Of a stretch of 64,000 nucleotides of DNA, positions 44,351-54,126 are shown piece by piece (the first letter of the stretch is position 1; the number at the start of each line of letters is the position of its first letter). The notes under the pieces were generated by a model. It was not told the DNA's origin. It did not search any database and saw nothing but the letters and a program-made list of their open reading frames with translations. Both the position numbers and the translations under genes were made by a program. Source of the DNA: Acidimicrobiaceae bacterium (GTDB lineage: Bacteria > Actinomycetota > Acidimicrobiia > Acidimicrobiales > Aldehydirespiratoraceae); the NCBI GenBank assembly GCA_009845995.1, contig VXYK01000035.1:132948-196947 (forward strand), in the 5' to 3' direction.

Positions 44351-45813
44351 CCTTGGGTTTCGGGCGCTGGTACCGGTGCGAGGGCCGCTATGGACTCGGG
44401 CGTTGGTCCATAGCGGTCGGGGTATCGCGCGATGGCCTCAAGCAAGCTCCGCTGGACGCTGTTGCATGGCCCCAACGAGTCCGTTCCGACGACAGTGTCG
44501 GCGTTTGCAATCAGCACGAAGGTTATGAGCGAGCCGTTGTCGGCGGTCATCTCACCGGCCAGAGCGGTGATGTGGCCACGGTCAGCGCTGATAATCCTCA
44601 TGTTGTATGCACCCGCTGGTGCACAATCGGCCAGGGAACTGGTGCGGATCGATTTCAGTGACGAACTGACGATGCCACCTTCGGGACTCTGCTCGACGAT
44701 CCCCATCAGCAAGTCACACGTGACTCGGCCCCTGTTCGACAATCCAGAACCGTCCAGTGGCAGACTTCCTTCGACCGGTAGTCCCTGCTGAAGCAATGTA
44801 ATCAACATCCCGAAGGCGGCGTCGTTGGAGGCGGGCGACAGGCCGTTGACGCGGCCCACTTCTTTGAACAGCATCTCTGCGGTCGTGCCGTCGATCAGCG
44901 CCCGCTGGGCGATCTCTTCGATGGGTGGAGACTCGATTGTGGCTAGCAGGATCTGCTCGGCGGAAGCCGGTTGTTCTCCGGTCGTCGGTTCCTCAGTTAC
45001 AGCGATTCCGCGTTGGACCAGAAGGTCCGTGAGGATCCCAGCCGCCATAGCGGCGGGGTCTTCTGACCGAGTGACAGTGTTGGTTTGACGATCCCATAGG
45101 AATCCGTCATTGACCAGCAAACCTGACAGAGGGCCGACAACATTGTCGGCGTTGTCGGTTTCGGTCCAAACGGTTCCGACATAGTCGGTTTCGCTGGGAG
45201 AGAAGCGGAATTCATCTCCGACCACTCCCCCACCGATTTCGGAAATACCTCTACGCCTGAGTTCGACGGCAAGTTCAGCTGCGAGTTGGTCGAGGCTCGT
45301 TGATGCGCGGTCATCATCGAACCGGGTCAAATATTCGTTCGTGGAGAGCACCGGGTCTGCGCCGCCCACCAGCCAGATGTCGCCCTCAAGCACACCCTCG
45401 TTGACAGGACTCGCTTCGTTGCTGACCACCTTGGTGACGAAAACCGTCTCCCTCCCCAAACTCTCGACAGCGGCAACCGTGACAAACCGTTGGAGTTCTG
45501 CAGGCGTCAGACTTGAATCGGGGTTCTCAACAGCAATCTCGGTGCCGTTTCGGTGGACCCGGAGGCAGCGATCCACAGGAACGTCGGGCTGGCTCAACAC
45601 GCCCTGAAGGGCCTCTTCGAACTCCTGATTCGAGGTTGGCTGCCGGAGCCATTCCGGGATACGGCGGACGTTGACGATGGGTGTGCCGAGCGAATCGGTT
45701 GCAACAGTTGTGTCGGGTTCACCGGCGTCAGCGGCGCGATTGGCGCGGTCGGCAAGCACGCTGGCGGTGATCACCACGGCCAGTATCAGCAACGGAAGAA
45801 ACAACCGACGCAT
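44347..45813 (-). CDS. PBP4/DacB-family protein with degenerate active site
   Basis: A 488-residue exported S13 (D-Ala-D-Ala carboxypeptidase) homologue. An N-terminal signal helix (residues 4-21), then a fold recognisable from GDIWLVGGADPVLST and LDGSGLSNRGRV (354-359 DGSGLS). All three catalytic motifs are lost: S-x-x-K is PAELQR (Ser to Glu106, Lys to Arg109), S-x-N is D308-G-T, and K-T-G is missing near 405. It is probably a pseudo-enzyme that binds peptidoglycan or partners. Confidence 0.85.
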   Translation of the reverse strand: MRRLFLPLLILAVVITASVLADRANRAADAGEPDTTVATDSLGTPIVNVRRIPEWLRQPTSNQEFEEALQGVLSQPDVPVDRCLRVHRNGTEIAVENPDSSLTPAELQRFVTVAAVESLGRETVFVTKVVSNEASPVNEGVLEGDIWLVGGADPVLSTNEYLTRFDDDRASTSLDQLAAELAVELRRRGISEIGGGVVGDEFRFSPSETDYVGTVWTETDNADNVVGPLSGLLVNDGFLWDRQTNTVTRSEDPAAMAAGILTDLLVQRGIAVTEEPTTGEQPASAEQILLATIESPPIEEIAQRALIDGTTAEMLFKEVGRVNGLSPASNDAAFGMLITLLQQGLPVEGSLPLDGSGLSNRGRVTCDLLMGIVEQSPEGGIVSSSLKSIRTSSLADCAPAGAYNMRIISADRGHITALAGEMTADNGSLITFVLIANADTVVGTDSLGPCNSVQRSLLEAIARYPDRYGPTPESIAALAPVPAPETQG

Positions 45814-45822
45814 GTTGACAGC

Positions 45823-45828
45823 AGGCTA
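45823..45828 (-). promoter_or_regulatory. -10 element of the PBP4-like operon
   Basis: On the minus strand TAGCCT, 9 nt, ATG at 45813. Confidence 0.35.
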
Positions 45829-45876
45829 GGCGCTCACAGCGTTGGTTGTGTCCGATGGTACCGGCCGGCCCGCATG

Positions 45877-46485
45877 TCACGCGGTCGGCTCAAGGGCCGC
45901 CTGAAACAGGTCTCTCACGTGTTGCAGACGAGCCTTCAGCGCATCGTCGTCGAGGGGATCGCGCGTCAGCAGGTCGGCGATGAACGGTGCGTCGCTGAAA
46001 TACGACAAGAGGGCACCGTAACCGGTGATGAGGAGTTGCTCGGCGTCATGGCGACGAAACCTGCCGGCTTCCATCTCTTGCTCGAAGTACGCAGCCGCAC
46101 GCTCGAACAGGGGTTTCAGAGCAAGTCCGAGTTCGATATGTCCCGTGCCTCCTTCGGCGAGTGCCTCGCGGCGCACAATCCTCACGAAATCGGGGTTGTG
46201 CATAAAAAACTCGAACCCGGCGGTGAGCACATAGTCGACGAGTTCCCAACCATCGGCCGAGGTTTGGGAAATTGCGCTTTCGACCCGTTCGTGCCACTCC
46301 TCGAGTGCGCGTTCGAATACCTCGCGATACATCGCTTCCTTGGTCGGGAAGTAGTGGAGCAGGCTTTGTCTGCGGACGCCGACCACAGCGGCGATGTCGT
46401 TGAGCGAAGTGCCGTCAAAACCACGCTCGGCGAACAGTCGACGGGTGGCTGTCACGATTGCTTCTCGGGTTGGGGTCTCACCCAC
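45877..46485 (-). CDS. TetR-family transcriptional regulator
   Basis: A 202-residue regulator. The N-terminal helix-turn-helix reads [45 protein letters not shown] in pieces typical of TetR; the ligand-binding domain (~60-200) gives no clue to the effector. The GTG at 46485 has TACGCT 7 nt upstream. It is divergent from the 46537 gene by 51 bp and may repress it or itself. Confidence 0.9.
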   Translation of the reverse strand: MGETPTREAIVTATRRLFAERGFDGTSLNDIAAVVGVRRQSLLHYFPTKEAMYREVFERALEEWHERVESAISQTSADGWELVDYVLTAGFEFFMHNPDFVRIVRREALAEGGTGHIELGLALKPLFERAAAYFEQEMEAGRFRRHDAEQLLITGYGALLSYFSDAPFIADLLTRDPLDDDALKARLQHVRDLFQAALEPTA

Positions 46486-46492
46486 GCCGTAA

Positions 46493-46498
46493 AGCGTA
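46493..46498 (-). promoter_or_regulatory. -10 element, leaderless promoter of the tetR gene
   Basis: On the minus strand TACGCT, 7 nt, GTG at 46485. Confidence 0.45.
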
Positions 46499-46523
46499 GT
46501 GGGGCGACCGCGATGCTCCCCGC

Positions 46524-46529
46524 TAACGT
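46524..46529 (+). promoter_or_regulatory. -10 element, leaderless promoter of the 46537 gene
   Basis: TAACGT, 7 nt, ATG at 46537. It faces the tetR promoter. Confidence 0.5.
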
Positions 46530-46536
46530 GGATCGG

Positions 46537-46929
46537 ATGGAGATCGTGTCCGCTCTGTTCATCGACGAAATCGATCTCCGTACGGTCCCCGGACCAGCGA
46601 CAAGGATCGATCTCAAGGGGATCCAGTTCAGTGCTGTCGCACCCACGCCGGTTCCTCTGGTTTGGGCTCCACATCTGGTGGTCATCATCCGCTGTCCACC
46701 AGACAGCGGCGGTCGAGGCGTACTCGAAGTGACCTATCACAGCGGTGATTCTCAGATCGCTCGCAGTGTCCAGCCTTTTGATGTGGAGCCAGGCAAGTTC
46801 ACGTATCGCCTTGTACGAGCGGAACTGGAATTCGACGACTACCGAACAGTTGAAGCGCGCTGTCGGATCGGGCATGGGGAGCCGATCACCGTGCCATACA
46901 CGCTGTTGCCTCCAGTCGATCTGCCGTAA
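46537..46929 (+). CDS. hypothetical beta-rich protein
   Basis: 130 residues of predicted beta sandwich ([36 protein letters not shown]), with no signal peptide or metal motif. The pattern resembles actinobacterial DUF6941-type proteins, but this is a weak impression. Divergent from tetR. An ATG at 46513 is a less likely start because it precedes the -10 element. Confidence 0.65.
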   Translation: MEIVSALFIDEIDLRTVPGPATRIDLKGIQFSAVAPTPVPLVWAPHLVVIIRCPPDSGGRGVLEVTYHSGDSQIARSVQPFDVEPGKFTYRLVRAELEFDDYRTVEARCRIGHGEPITVPYTLLPPVDLP

Positions 46930-47033
46930 CCCGCAAGACCTGCGAAGCGGCGGCGCCAGCTTCTCAAGAAAAGAAACGCGATCGACCGCAGTGCTAACGG
47001 TAAGGTCCGAGATATCCGTGACCGGGAGGATTG

Positions 47034-49004
47034 ATGCACGATTTTGACGAACGCGCCGTCGCGATTATCAGGGGCATTTCCATGGACGCACCCCACGCGG
47101 CACGCTCGGGTCACCAGGGCACCGCGATGTCGTTGGCTCCGCTGGCGCATGTGCTGTTCAGCCGCATCATGAAATATGACGCCCAGCATCCCCACTGGCC
47201 GGATCGGGATCGGTTCGTGCTTTCCGCTGGGCATGTTTCGATCCTGCAATACGTGATGCTCTATCTCGCTGGTTTCGGTCTCACGCTCGATGATCTGCGA
47301 GATTTCCGTCAATGGGGTTCTGCCACCCCTGGGCATCCGGAGGTCGGCCACACGCCCGGAGTTGAAGTCACTACGGGGCCGTTGGGACAGGGTGTGGGGA
47401 ACATGGTCGGAATGGCCATCGCCGAGGCGCAACTGCGTACGACCTACGGCGCGGAGTTGTTCGACCACAACATATTCGGAATTTGCAGCGATGGAGATTT
47501 AAGCGAGGGCCTGAGCCACGAAGTGGCCTCGCTCGCCGGTCACATGGGCTTGGGCAAGATAGTTCTGTGTTACGACGACAACCACGTAACTATCGACGGA
47601 GAGACGGAACTGGCTTTGAGCGACGACGCCGCGGCTCGCTTCCGGTCCTATGGCTGGGACGTCACCGAACTCGGTGAGGTCGGCGAGGATCTTGATGCGC
47701 TGGAAGCAGGCATTCGCAAGGCGATGTCGGTTGCTGATCGGCCCAGTCTGGTCATAGTCCGGACAATCATCGGCACCCCGGCACCCGAATCGTCCGATAC
47801 TCCAGGTGCTCATGGTTATGTAATCTTCGACGAGGAGATCGCCGCGACGAAAGAACTGATCGGCCTCCCACCGGACAAGAGCTTCTACATCGAACCTGGC
47901 GTTGTGGCCCAGTATCGGGAGGTGGGGCTCAAAGGCAGCGTCGCTCGGGAGGCTTGGCAGGAACGGGTAGCGGCCTTTGATGGCGACAGGGCGTCGTTGG
48001 AATCACAGCTCAGTGGTACCGGGTTGCCGGGCTGGGAGGAATCACTGCCAACGTTCGACGCGGGAGACTCGATCGCTACGCGCAAGGCGTCCAATGTCAC
48101 GCTTCAGGCTCTGTCTTCGGTCGTTCCAGGACTCTCCGGAGGAGGCGCTGATCTCACGGGCAACACGGGGACGGTGATCTCCGATCATGGGGTCTTCTCG
48201 GCCGCTGACCCGGGAGGTCGCCAGATTTATTTTGGGGTTCGAGAACACGGCATGGGTTCGATCGCCAATGGCATGGCGCTACACGGTGGCTCGATTCCTG
48301 TCGTAGGGACTTTTCTGGTGTTCGCCGATTACATGCGTGCGGCGGTCCGACTCGCCGCGATCTCCGGTGCTCACGCCATATTTGTCTGGAGCCATGATTC
48401 TGTCGGTGTCGGCGAAGACGGCCCTACGCATCAGCCGGTCGAGCAGGTGGCGTCTTTGAGGGCCATCCCAGGACTGAGGGTGATCCGGCCGGCTGACGCC
48501 AACGAAGCTGCCGCGGCGTGGGGCGTAGCGATTTCTTCGGGCGGGCCCACCGCGTTGATCCTCAGTCGCCAGAACGTACCCGTTCTCGAGGGAACATCTT
48601 CTGGAAACGTAGGCGCTGGGGCCTATGTCCTGGTTTCAGCCGACGACGCTGTTGTTTCGCTCGTCGGCACTGGCAGTGAGGTTTCGCTTTGTCTTGCTGC
48701 AGCTGCTGAACTTGCCGCCGAGGGGCTTGTGGCGAGGGTGGTCTCGATGCCTTCGTGGGAGCTCTTTGAGCAGATGTCACCCGAATATCGAGCCTCGGTC
48801 ATCTCGCGGGACATCCCGTCTTTGGCCGTAGAAGCCGGATCTTCAATGGGTTGGCATCGTTGGGTTGACGATGTCGTGTCCGTTGACCGTTTCGGGTCGT
48901 CTGCTCCCGGCGATGTTGTCATGTTCGAATATGGGATCAACCCCGCCAATGTGGCGGCGCGAGCGCGGGCGTTGATTGAGACTCGATCGCCATCACCAAA
49001 TTGA
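47034..49004 (+). CDS. tkt: transketolase
   Basis: A 656-residue TPP enzyme of the pentose-phosphate pathway. [10 protein letters not shown], the TPP motif CSDGDLSEG...N with [25 protein letters not shown] and [14 protein letters not shown] are present. The TPP motif begins with SDGD rather than the usual GDGC. ATG at 47034 with GGGAGGA upstream; TTG at 47031 is the alternative. Transaldolase follows. Confidence 0.96.
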   Translation: MHDFDERAVAIIRGISMDAPHAARSGHQGTAMSLAPLAHVLFSRIMKYDAQHPHWPDRDRFVLSAGHVSILQYVMLYLAGFGLTLDDLRDFRQWGSATPGHPEVGHTPGVEVTTGPLGQGVGNMVGMAIAEAQLRTTYGAELFDHNIFGICSDGDLSEGLSHEVASLAGHMGLGKIVLCYDDNHVTIDGETELALSDDAAARFRSYGWDVTELGEVGEDLDALEAGIRKAMSVADRPSLVIVRTIIGTPAPESSDTPGAHGYVIFDEEIAATKELIGLPPDKSFYIEPGVVAQYREVGLKGSVAREAWQERVAAFDGDRASLESQLSGTGLPGWEESLPTFDAGDSIATRKASNVTLQALSSVVPGLSGGGADLTGNTGTVISDHGVFSAADPGGRQIYFGVREHGMGSIANGMALHGGSIPVVGTFLVFADYMRAAVRLAAISGAHAIFVWSHDSVGVGEDGPTHQPVEQVASLRAIPGLRVIRPADANEAAAAWGVAISSGGPTALILSRQNVPVLEGTSSGNVGAGAYVLVSADDAVVSLVGTGSEVSLCLAAAAELAAEGLVARVVSMPSWELFEQMSPEYRASVISRDIPSLAVEAGSSMGWHRWVDDVVSVDRFGSSAPGDVVMFEYGINPANVAARARALIETRSPSPN

Positions 49005-49072
49005 GCGCTGTGCCTGCTTGAACACCGGACCTACTTGAAAACTCGTGCGATGACTGTCGACATGGAGGTGTC

Positions 49073-50161
49073 ATGACTCGCCTACAACAACTATTCATGG
49101 AACAGGGTCAAAGCCCCTGGCTCGACAACCTTCGACGAGGTTGGATCACGAGCGGAGAACTTGAGGACTGGGTCGCTCAAGGTGTGCGCGGGCTGACGTC
49201 GAACCCGTCAATCTTTACCAACGCGATCCTGGGTTCGGAAGACTATGACGAAGAATTTTCCGACGCCATCGGTGCAGGCATGGGCGTGGAAGCCGCCTAC
49301 TGGACGCTTGTTTCCTCCGATATTCGTGCCGCGCTCGAGATTCTTCGACCCGTGTACGACCAGTCGAATGGTGTTGACGGTTTCGTGTCGGTCGAGGTCG
49401 ATCCGAAACTTGCCCGTGACAGTGCCAGAACGTCGCAGGCCGCGCGTCAGCTGCACGAGCAGATCAACGCCCCCAACCTCTATGTCAAAATCCCGGGTAC
49501 AGCCGAAGGCTTGTTGCCGATCCGCACGATGATTGCTGAGCATCGCAGCATCAATGTCACGTTGATCTTCTCGTTGCAGCGCTACGCGGAGGTCATGGAG
49601 ACGTATATCTCGGGTCTTGAGGAAGCGGAGGGTGATCTCAGCGCGATCTCCAGTGTCGCGTCGTTCTTTGTCAGCCGGCTGGACACAGAAGTCGACAGAC
49701 GCCTTGATGTCATCGGTACTGCCAGTGCCCAGGAACTCAAGGGCAGAGCAGCGCTGGCAAGTGGCAAATTGGCCTACGAATTGTTCCAACGAACATTCTC
49801 GGGGCCTCGTTGGGAAGCACTGGAGCAGCGCGGGGCGAGAGTGCAGCGACCCTTGTGGGCCTCGACGTCAACGAAGAATCCCGACTATCCAGACACGCTG
49901 TATGTCGATGGACTGATCGGGCCTGACACCGTCAATACTCTGCCTGACAGCACGATGGCGGCATTCGAGGACCATGGGACGGTGGCTCGCACCATCGATG
50001 TGGGTGTCGACGAAGCAAGGGCGGTGCTCTCTGACTTGGCCCGACTCGGCATCGATATCAACGACGTCACCCAGCAACTCGAGACCGAAGGCGTGGCTTC
50101 GTTTGAGAAGAGCTTCGATGAGTTGCTCGAAGCGCTGGAAACCAAAGTCGACTCGAACTAA
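49073..50161 (+). CDS. tal: transaldolase
   Basis: A 362-residue TalB/Tal enzyme of the non-oxidative pentose-phosphate pathway. The Schiff-base Lys139 is in NLYVKIPGTAEG; SNPSIF near residue 42 and PLWASTSTKNP near 260 are family motifs. The 69-bp gap after tkt contains GGAGG before the ATG. Together with tkt it interconverts C3-C7 sugars. Confidence 0.96.
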   Translation: MTRLQQLFMEQGQSPWLDNLRRGWITSGELEDWVAQGVRGLTSNPSIFTNAILGSEDYDEEFSDAIGAGMGVEAAYWTLVSSDIRAALEILRPVYDQSNGVDGFVSVEVDPKLARDSARTSQAARQLHEQINAPNLYVKIPGTAEGLLPIRTMIAEHRSINVTLIFSLQRYAEVMETYISGLEEAEGDLSAISSVASFFVSRLDTEVDRRLDVIGTASAQELKGRAALASGKLAYELFQRTFSGPRWEALEQRGARVQRPLWASTSTKNPDYPDTLYVDGLIGPDTVNTLPDSTMAAFEDHGTVARTIDVGVDEARAVLSDLARLGIDINDVTQQLETEGVASFEKSFDELLEALETKVDSN

Positions 50162-50484
50162 GAGCGAGAAACAACGCCTCAGAGCTCAGACGAAGGTTGA
50201 AAAACCGACTATTGGGCATAGGCTGATTCACGAACCGCAGTTGCCGACAGGTTTCGCTGCGGGGGCTGTCGCCGCTGACGGAGCGGGCGATGGTCGTTGT
50301 GTCAGGTGCCTCCCGTCGCGGGCGGCAAAGGCACGACGGGCACCAGATGGTGCTGATCACGGACGCACGGGACCATACCGACCCGGGGCGTCGCGAGCCG
50401 TAGGAGAACACAGTTACAACTATCGAACGGGTACCCCTGACGTCGAGCCAACTCGACCGACTGGTCCAATCCCACCTTGACGGT
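50162..50484 (+). other. 323-bp gap upstream of the SNF2 gene
   Basis: No tRNA, repeat copy or clear terminator is seen; a GCACCA/TGGTGC palindrome is at about 50344-50357. In the SNF2 reading frame there is a coding-like stretch from an ATG at 50290 (VVVSGASRRGRQ) to a TAG at 50401. After that stop the frame looks coding again (ERVPLTSSQLDRLVQ), but without ATG, GTG or TTG before 50485. An AGGAG at 50402-50406 lies 6 nt before a GTT. Confidence 0.4.
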
Positions 50485-53400
50485 TTGTCAACCGCCGAGG
50501 ATGTCGCATATCTGAACGAACGCAAAGCCGCTTGGGTCGAGAGCCTGTGGCGTCTGCTGGACGACGCTGAAGCGCGTCTTGCCGTAGCTCGTAGAGAACT
50601 GCGCGGCCCGGAGCGAAACGTCGTGTTGGCGGATCTTGATGCTGAATGCTGGCGTATCGACGCGGGCTTGACCGAACTGGTCGGCCCACCCGATGAAAGC
50701 GAGCTGACTCCAGCGCCGGGCCGAGGTTCGGCCCTCGAGGGCGCTGGGACGGTTCCCGGGGTGGTCCAGTTGCACCTGTCGCGGTCTGATGGACGGATCG
50801 TTGCCTGGGCGTCGGGCCATCAGCAACGCCCCGAGAATCACGAATTGGTGTTGCAGCGAATCAAAGCCCTCGGCGGGGTGACCTCCGACTGGGATCAACA
50901 AGCCACGGTGAAAATTCCCGGAAGTGGAAGGGCAAGCACGGTTTCGGCCCCGATCGAAAAAGTGATCGGCTGGTTGGCTCCGTTGGGACGCACCGCCAAC
51001 GACGACGATGTCGGAACCAGTGTGACCTGGATGGGTTACGCCACCGCTGTGGCGATCAAGATGGTTGCCGAAGGTCGCTTCGTCCCGCAGTTGGTCCAGT
51101 CAAAACGTCGCCGCAAAGATCCAGCGAGCGACCACGGCACGTTCCGGATCCGCTGGATGCCGGCCCTGATCGATCCTGACGTGCTGGCTGGTTTGGTTCG
51201 GTCGGTGCCGTCCGCAGCCATGTTGGGCAGTCGCGAACAAGAAAAAGAGAAGTTCACGCTGGCCGCGTTGGCCGACCTGACTGACGCCATAGTGGGTTTC
51301 GCCGCAGGCCAGTTGGAGACCCCGGCGGCTCCACCTGAAATCAACACGCGCGCTGATGTTGCTGAGGCGGCTGTCTCCCACCTCGGCGGTACTCCCTTCC
51401 TCGCTCCGACGAAAGCTGGCGGAGAACTCGTACGTCGTCTCAACCAGTGGGCCTTTCCTGTACTGGGCACCGTTGGAGTTCGCCTTGTGGTGCAGTTGGA
51501 TCCGCCCGATGACGCTGGAGCCTGGCACGTGGCCGTGTTGTGTCCCGACGACGAGGGAAACTTGATACCGGCCGAAGTGGCAATCACGCTCGCATCGAAG
51601 TTGAACTCGAAAATTATCGTGGCCCATCTGTCGAGGCTTGAGCGCCTATTCCCAGAACTCATGCGTCTGGGGGGTCGACGCCGCGGTGAAGTGTTCCTGT
51701 CCCAGGATGAAGCCTGGAGGTTGATGACGGAGTCCGGGGACCGACTCCGCTCGGCTGGGTTCGATGTGAGAGTTCCGGCGATGCGGCGCCAAAAGGCGGT
51801 GGCGTCACTGCGCCTGACCTCCGAGACTGACGAGACTGTGGTCGGCGCGCAACAACTGGCGAACGTTCGCTGGTCAGCGGTGTTCGACGAAGTCGAGCTC
51901 AGTGCTGCGGAAATCGCCCAGTTGGCTGCCAAGGCTCGTCCGTTGGTGCGTTCGCGCGGCCAGTGGGTCGAACTGGACAAGGCAGATCTGGCAGAGGCTG
52001 CGGCTGCGTTGGCCGAAAGGGCTGACAAGACACGGCTCACCGGCGCCGACATGCTTCGTCACGCGCTTGGGCTGGAAGGTTCCCCGCTTGCGGGTGGCAT
52101 CAACATCGTGGGCGAGGGCTGGGCGGCCGACCTTCTGCGCAGTGTCAAGAACTTCCCCGAGAATCCAACCACCAAGCCGGATGGGTTCACCGGTGAATTG
52201 CGCAACTACCAAGCAGACGCACTTGTGTGGCTTCATTTTCTCGACGACGCCGGTCTGGGAGGCTGTCTGGCTCTCGACATGGGTCTCGGCAAGACGCCGA
52301 CAACGCTGGCCAGCTTGGCGTTGTCCACCTCTGGTACCGGGCTGGTCATCGCTCCCCCAGCGGTCGTCGGCAACTGGGCCAGCGAGGCGCGGAACTTCGT
52401 CCCCGGCTTGAAGGTGCTGGTTCATCACGGTGCCAACCGAGCAAAGGGCTCGGCGCTGAGAACAGCCGTTCGCGCAGCTGATGTTGTGATCACCACCTAT
52501 GGCACGGCCGTGAGGGACATGGACCAACTCAGCAAGTTCAGTTGGGGCAAGGTCGTCATCGACGAGGCTCAGGCCATCAAGAATCCGTTGGCCGAAACCT
52601 CCCAGCAACTCCGTCGTTTGGAGGCCGGCAGCCGCCTTGCCCTCACCGGGACGCCGATTGAGAACGGTCTAGGAGATCTTTGGGCGATCATGGACTGGGC
52701 GAACCCGAATCTTCTGGGCCCGCGTGCACAATTCATAGCCCAGTTGACGCCCAACAAGAACGGTGCCAACTCCCAAAAAAACGGGGCCCGTGCCAACGGG
52801 AGTCGCGCGAAGCGCGGCGGCGAGGAAGCGCTGAGAGCCCTCAACGGCATTCTCGTGTATCGGCGAACCAAGGCCGAACCCGCGATCGCCGCTGAGCTTC
52901 CGGATCGCATCGACGAACTCGATCATTGTCCGATGACTCCAGAACAGATCGGTCTGTATCAAGCTGTCATCGACAGCCTGATTCTCAAAACCACGAATCG
53001 CGAACCAGGAACGCCTGAACGCAAGGGTGCGGTGCTCGCAGCAATCACCGCTCTGAAGCAGATATGCAACCATCCGCTCAACTATCAAGACGATGACAAA
53101 GGCGTCGAGGGCCGTTCAGGGAAACTCGCCCGTCTCTACGAGATACTCTCGCATGTCTTCGCAGCGGACGAAAAAGTGCTCGTGTTCACCCACTTCGCGA
53201 GTTGGGGAGAGATACTGGCCGACCATCTCTCCGAATGGAGCGGCCACAAGATCTCCTGTTACCACGGAGGTTTGGCCCGAGGTGCCCGAGATCGTCTCGT
53301 GGCTGAATTCCAAGGCTCTTCAGGAGCCGGTGCGATGGTCTTGTCGCTCAAGGCGGGAGGCACGGGTCTCAACCTGACAGCAGCCAACCACGTGGTCCTC

Positions 53401-53760
53401 TATGACCGTTGGTGGAATCCTGCGGTAGAAGACCAGGCTCGAGATCGAGTTTGGAGAATAGGGCAGAAGAACACCGTGATCTGCCATCGTCTTGTTTGTC
53501 CCGGCACCATCGACGAGCGAGTTGAGGAAATCGTCGCCGGCAAGCGCCAGATAGCCAGTCTGACGCTGCCCAAGTCAAGTTCGATCGGTGATCTCAACGC
53601 CGACCAACTGCAAGCTGTGCTCGGGATAGACAGCGCCGCGTTGCTCGATGTCGATTCCGATACGGAGATCGCTTTTGCCCAAGCTCCGCAATTCTCTGAC
53701 ACGTCGGAACTTGAGGAGTTTGCCGAGTCCGAACCACCGGTCGAGAGCGAAGGGGGCTGA
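50485..53760 (+). CDS. SNF2-family DNA-dependent ATPase/helicase
   Basis: 1091 residues from a TTG; the true start may lie up to 72 bp upstream. The N-terminal ~530 residues are the SNF2-associated region seen in bacterial SWI/SNF proteins. The motor has Walker A MGLGKT near 600, motif II VIDEAQAIKN (DEAQ), LTGTPIENGLGDLW, then helicase C with SLKAGGTGLNLTAANHV and DRVWRIGQ. It may remodel DNA-protein complexes or RNA polymerase, as RapA does. It lies 4 nt before a small partner gene and fbiC. Confidence 0.93.
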   Translation: MSTAEDVAYLNERKAAWVESLWRLLDDAEARLAVARRELRGPERNVVLADLDAECWRIDAGLTELVGPPDESELTPAPGRGSALEGAGTVPGVVQLHLSRSDGRIVAWASGHQQRPENHELVLQRIKALGGVTSDWDQQATVKIPGSGRASTVSAPIEKVIGWLAPLGRTANDDDVGTSVTWMGYATAVAIKMVAEGRFVPQLVQSKRRRKDPASDHGTFRIRWMPALIDPDVLAGLVRSVPSAAMLGSREQEKEKFTLAALADLTDAIVGFAAGQLETPAAPPEINTRADVAEAAVSHLGGTPFLAPTKAGGELVRRLNQWAFPVLGTVGVRLVVQLDPPDDAGAWHVAVLCPDDEGNLIPAEVAITLASKLNSKIIVAHLSRLERLFPELMRLGGRRRGEVFLSQDEAWRLMTESGDRLRSAGFDVRVPAMRRQKAVASLRLTSETDETVVGAQQLANVRWSAVFDEVELSAAEIAQLAAKARPLVRSRGQWVELDKADLAEAAAALAERADKTRLTGADMLRHALGLEGSPLAGGINIVGEGWAADLLRSVKNFPENPTTKPDGFTGELRNYQADALVWLHFLDDAGLGGCLALDMGLGKTPTTLASLALSTSGTGLVIAPPAVVGNWASEARNFVPGLKVLVHHGANRAKGSALRTAVRAADVVITTYGTAVRDMDQLSKFSWGKVVIDEAQAIKNPLAETSQQLRRLEAGSRLALTGTPIENGLGDLWAIMDWANPNLLGPRAQFIAQLTPNKNGANSQKNGARANGSRAKRGGEEALRALNGILVYRRTKAEPAIAAELPDRIDELDHCPMTPEQIGLYQAVIDSLILKTTNREPGTPERKGAVLAAITALKQICNHPLNYQDDDKGVEGRSGKLARLYEILSHVFAADEKVLVFTHFASWGEILADHLSEWSGHKISCYHGGLARGARDRLVAEFQGSSGAGAMVLSLKAGGTGLNLTAANHVVLYDRWWNPAVEDQARDRVWRIGQKNTVICHRLVCPGTIDERVEEIVAGKRQIASLTLPKSSSIGDLNADQLQAVLGIDSAALLDVDSDTEIAFAQAPQFSDTSELEEFAESEPPVESEGG

Positions 53761-53764
53761 CGCC

Positions 53765-54115
53765 GTGAACGAGGAAACCGCCAACTCGACCCGACAACGA
53801 TCGCGTTCGCGAAATCGCAACAAGGGCAATTCGGCGAACTCCAATGCCGGTCGCCAAAACGCCCAATCCCGTGGGCGCAAAGCGGCAGCCAAGATAAACC
53901 CGATTGAGTTCTGGGGAGATCCTGAGTTGCTGCCGGCGCCGGAAGAAGTCGTAGCACAATCGGGCGATGCTCGAGCCCTGCTCAACTCGTTGGGTCGACC
54001 GCCGGTGCCGGGCCAGGAGACGGCCGCGGAGCGATGGTTCACACTCGTCTACGAGAGAGCCGCATTCCTGGCTGGAGCGTTGGCCGCTGCGGGTGAACTC
54101 GATCAGAGCGAGTAG
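53765..54115 (+). CDS. hypothetical partner of SNF2 protein
   Basis: 116 residues. The first ~45 are a disordered Arg/Ser/Asn-rich tail, likely nucleic-acid binding. The rest is a short folded domain (IEFWGDPELLPAPEEVV, FTLVYERAAFLAGALAAAG). The GTG lies 4 nt after the SNF2 stop, with GGGGG upstream. No known family. Its tight coupling suggests a subunit of the SNF2 ATPase, by inference. Confidence 0.72.
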   Translation: MNEETANSTRQRSRSRNRNKGNSANSNAGRQNAQSRGRKAAAKINPIEFWGDPELLPAPEEVVAQSGDARALLNSLGRPPVPGQETAAERWFTLVYERAAFLAGALAAAGELDQSE

Positions 54116-54126
54116 CGTTTCAGAAC

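Noticed and set aside
45553..46536. N-terminal extension of the 46537 gene
   Set aside because: It is antisense to the tetR gene and precedes a good -10 element; only the last 130 residues are protein-like.
50162..50484. tRNA or ribosomal RNA in the largest gap
   Set aside because: No T-loop (GTTCGAATC-type) sequence or cloverleaf pairing could be found there or elsewhere in the window.
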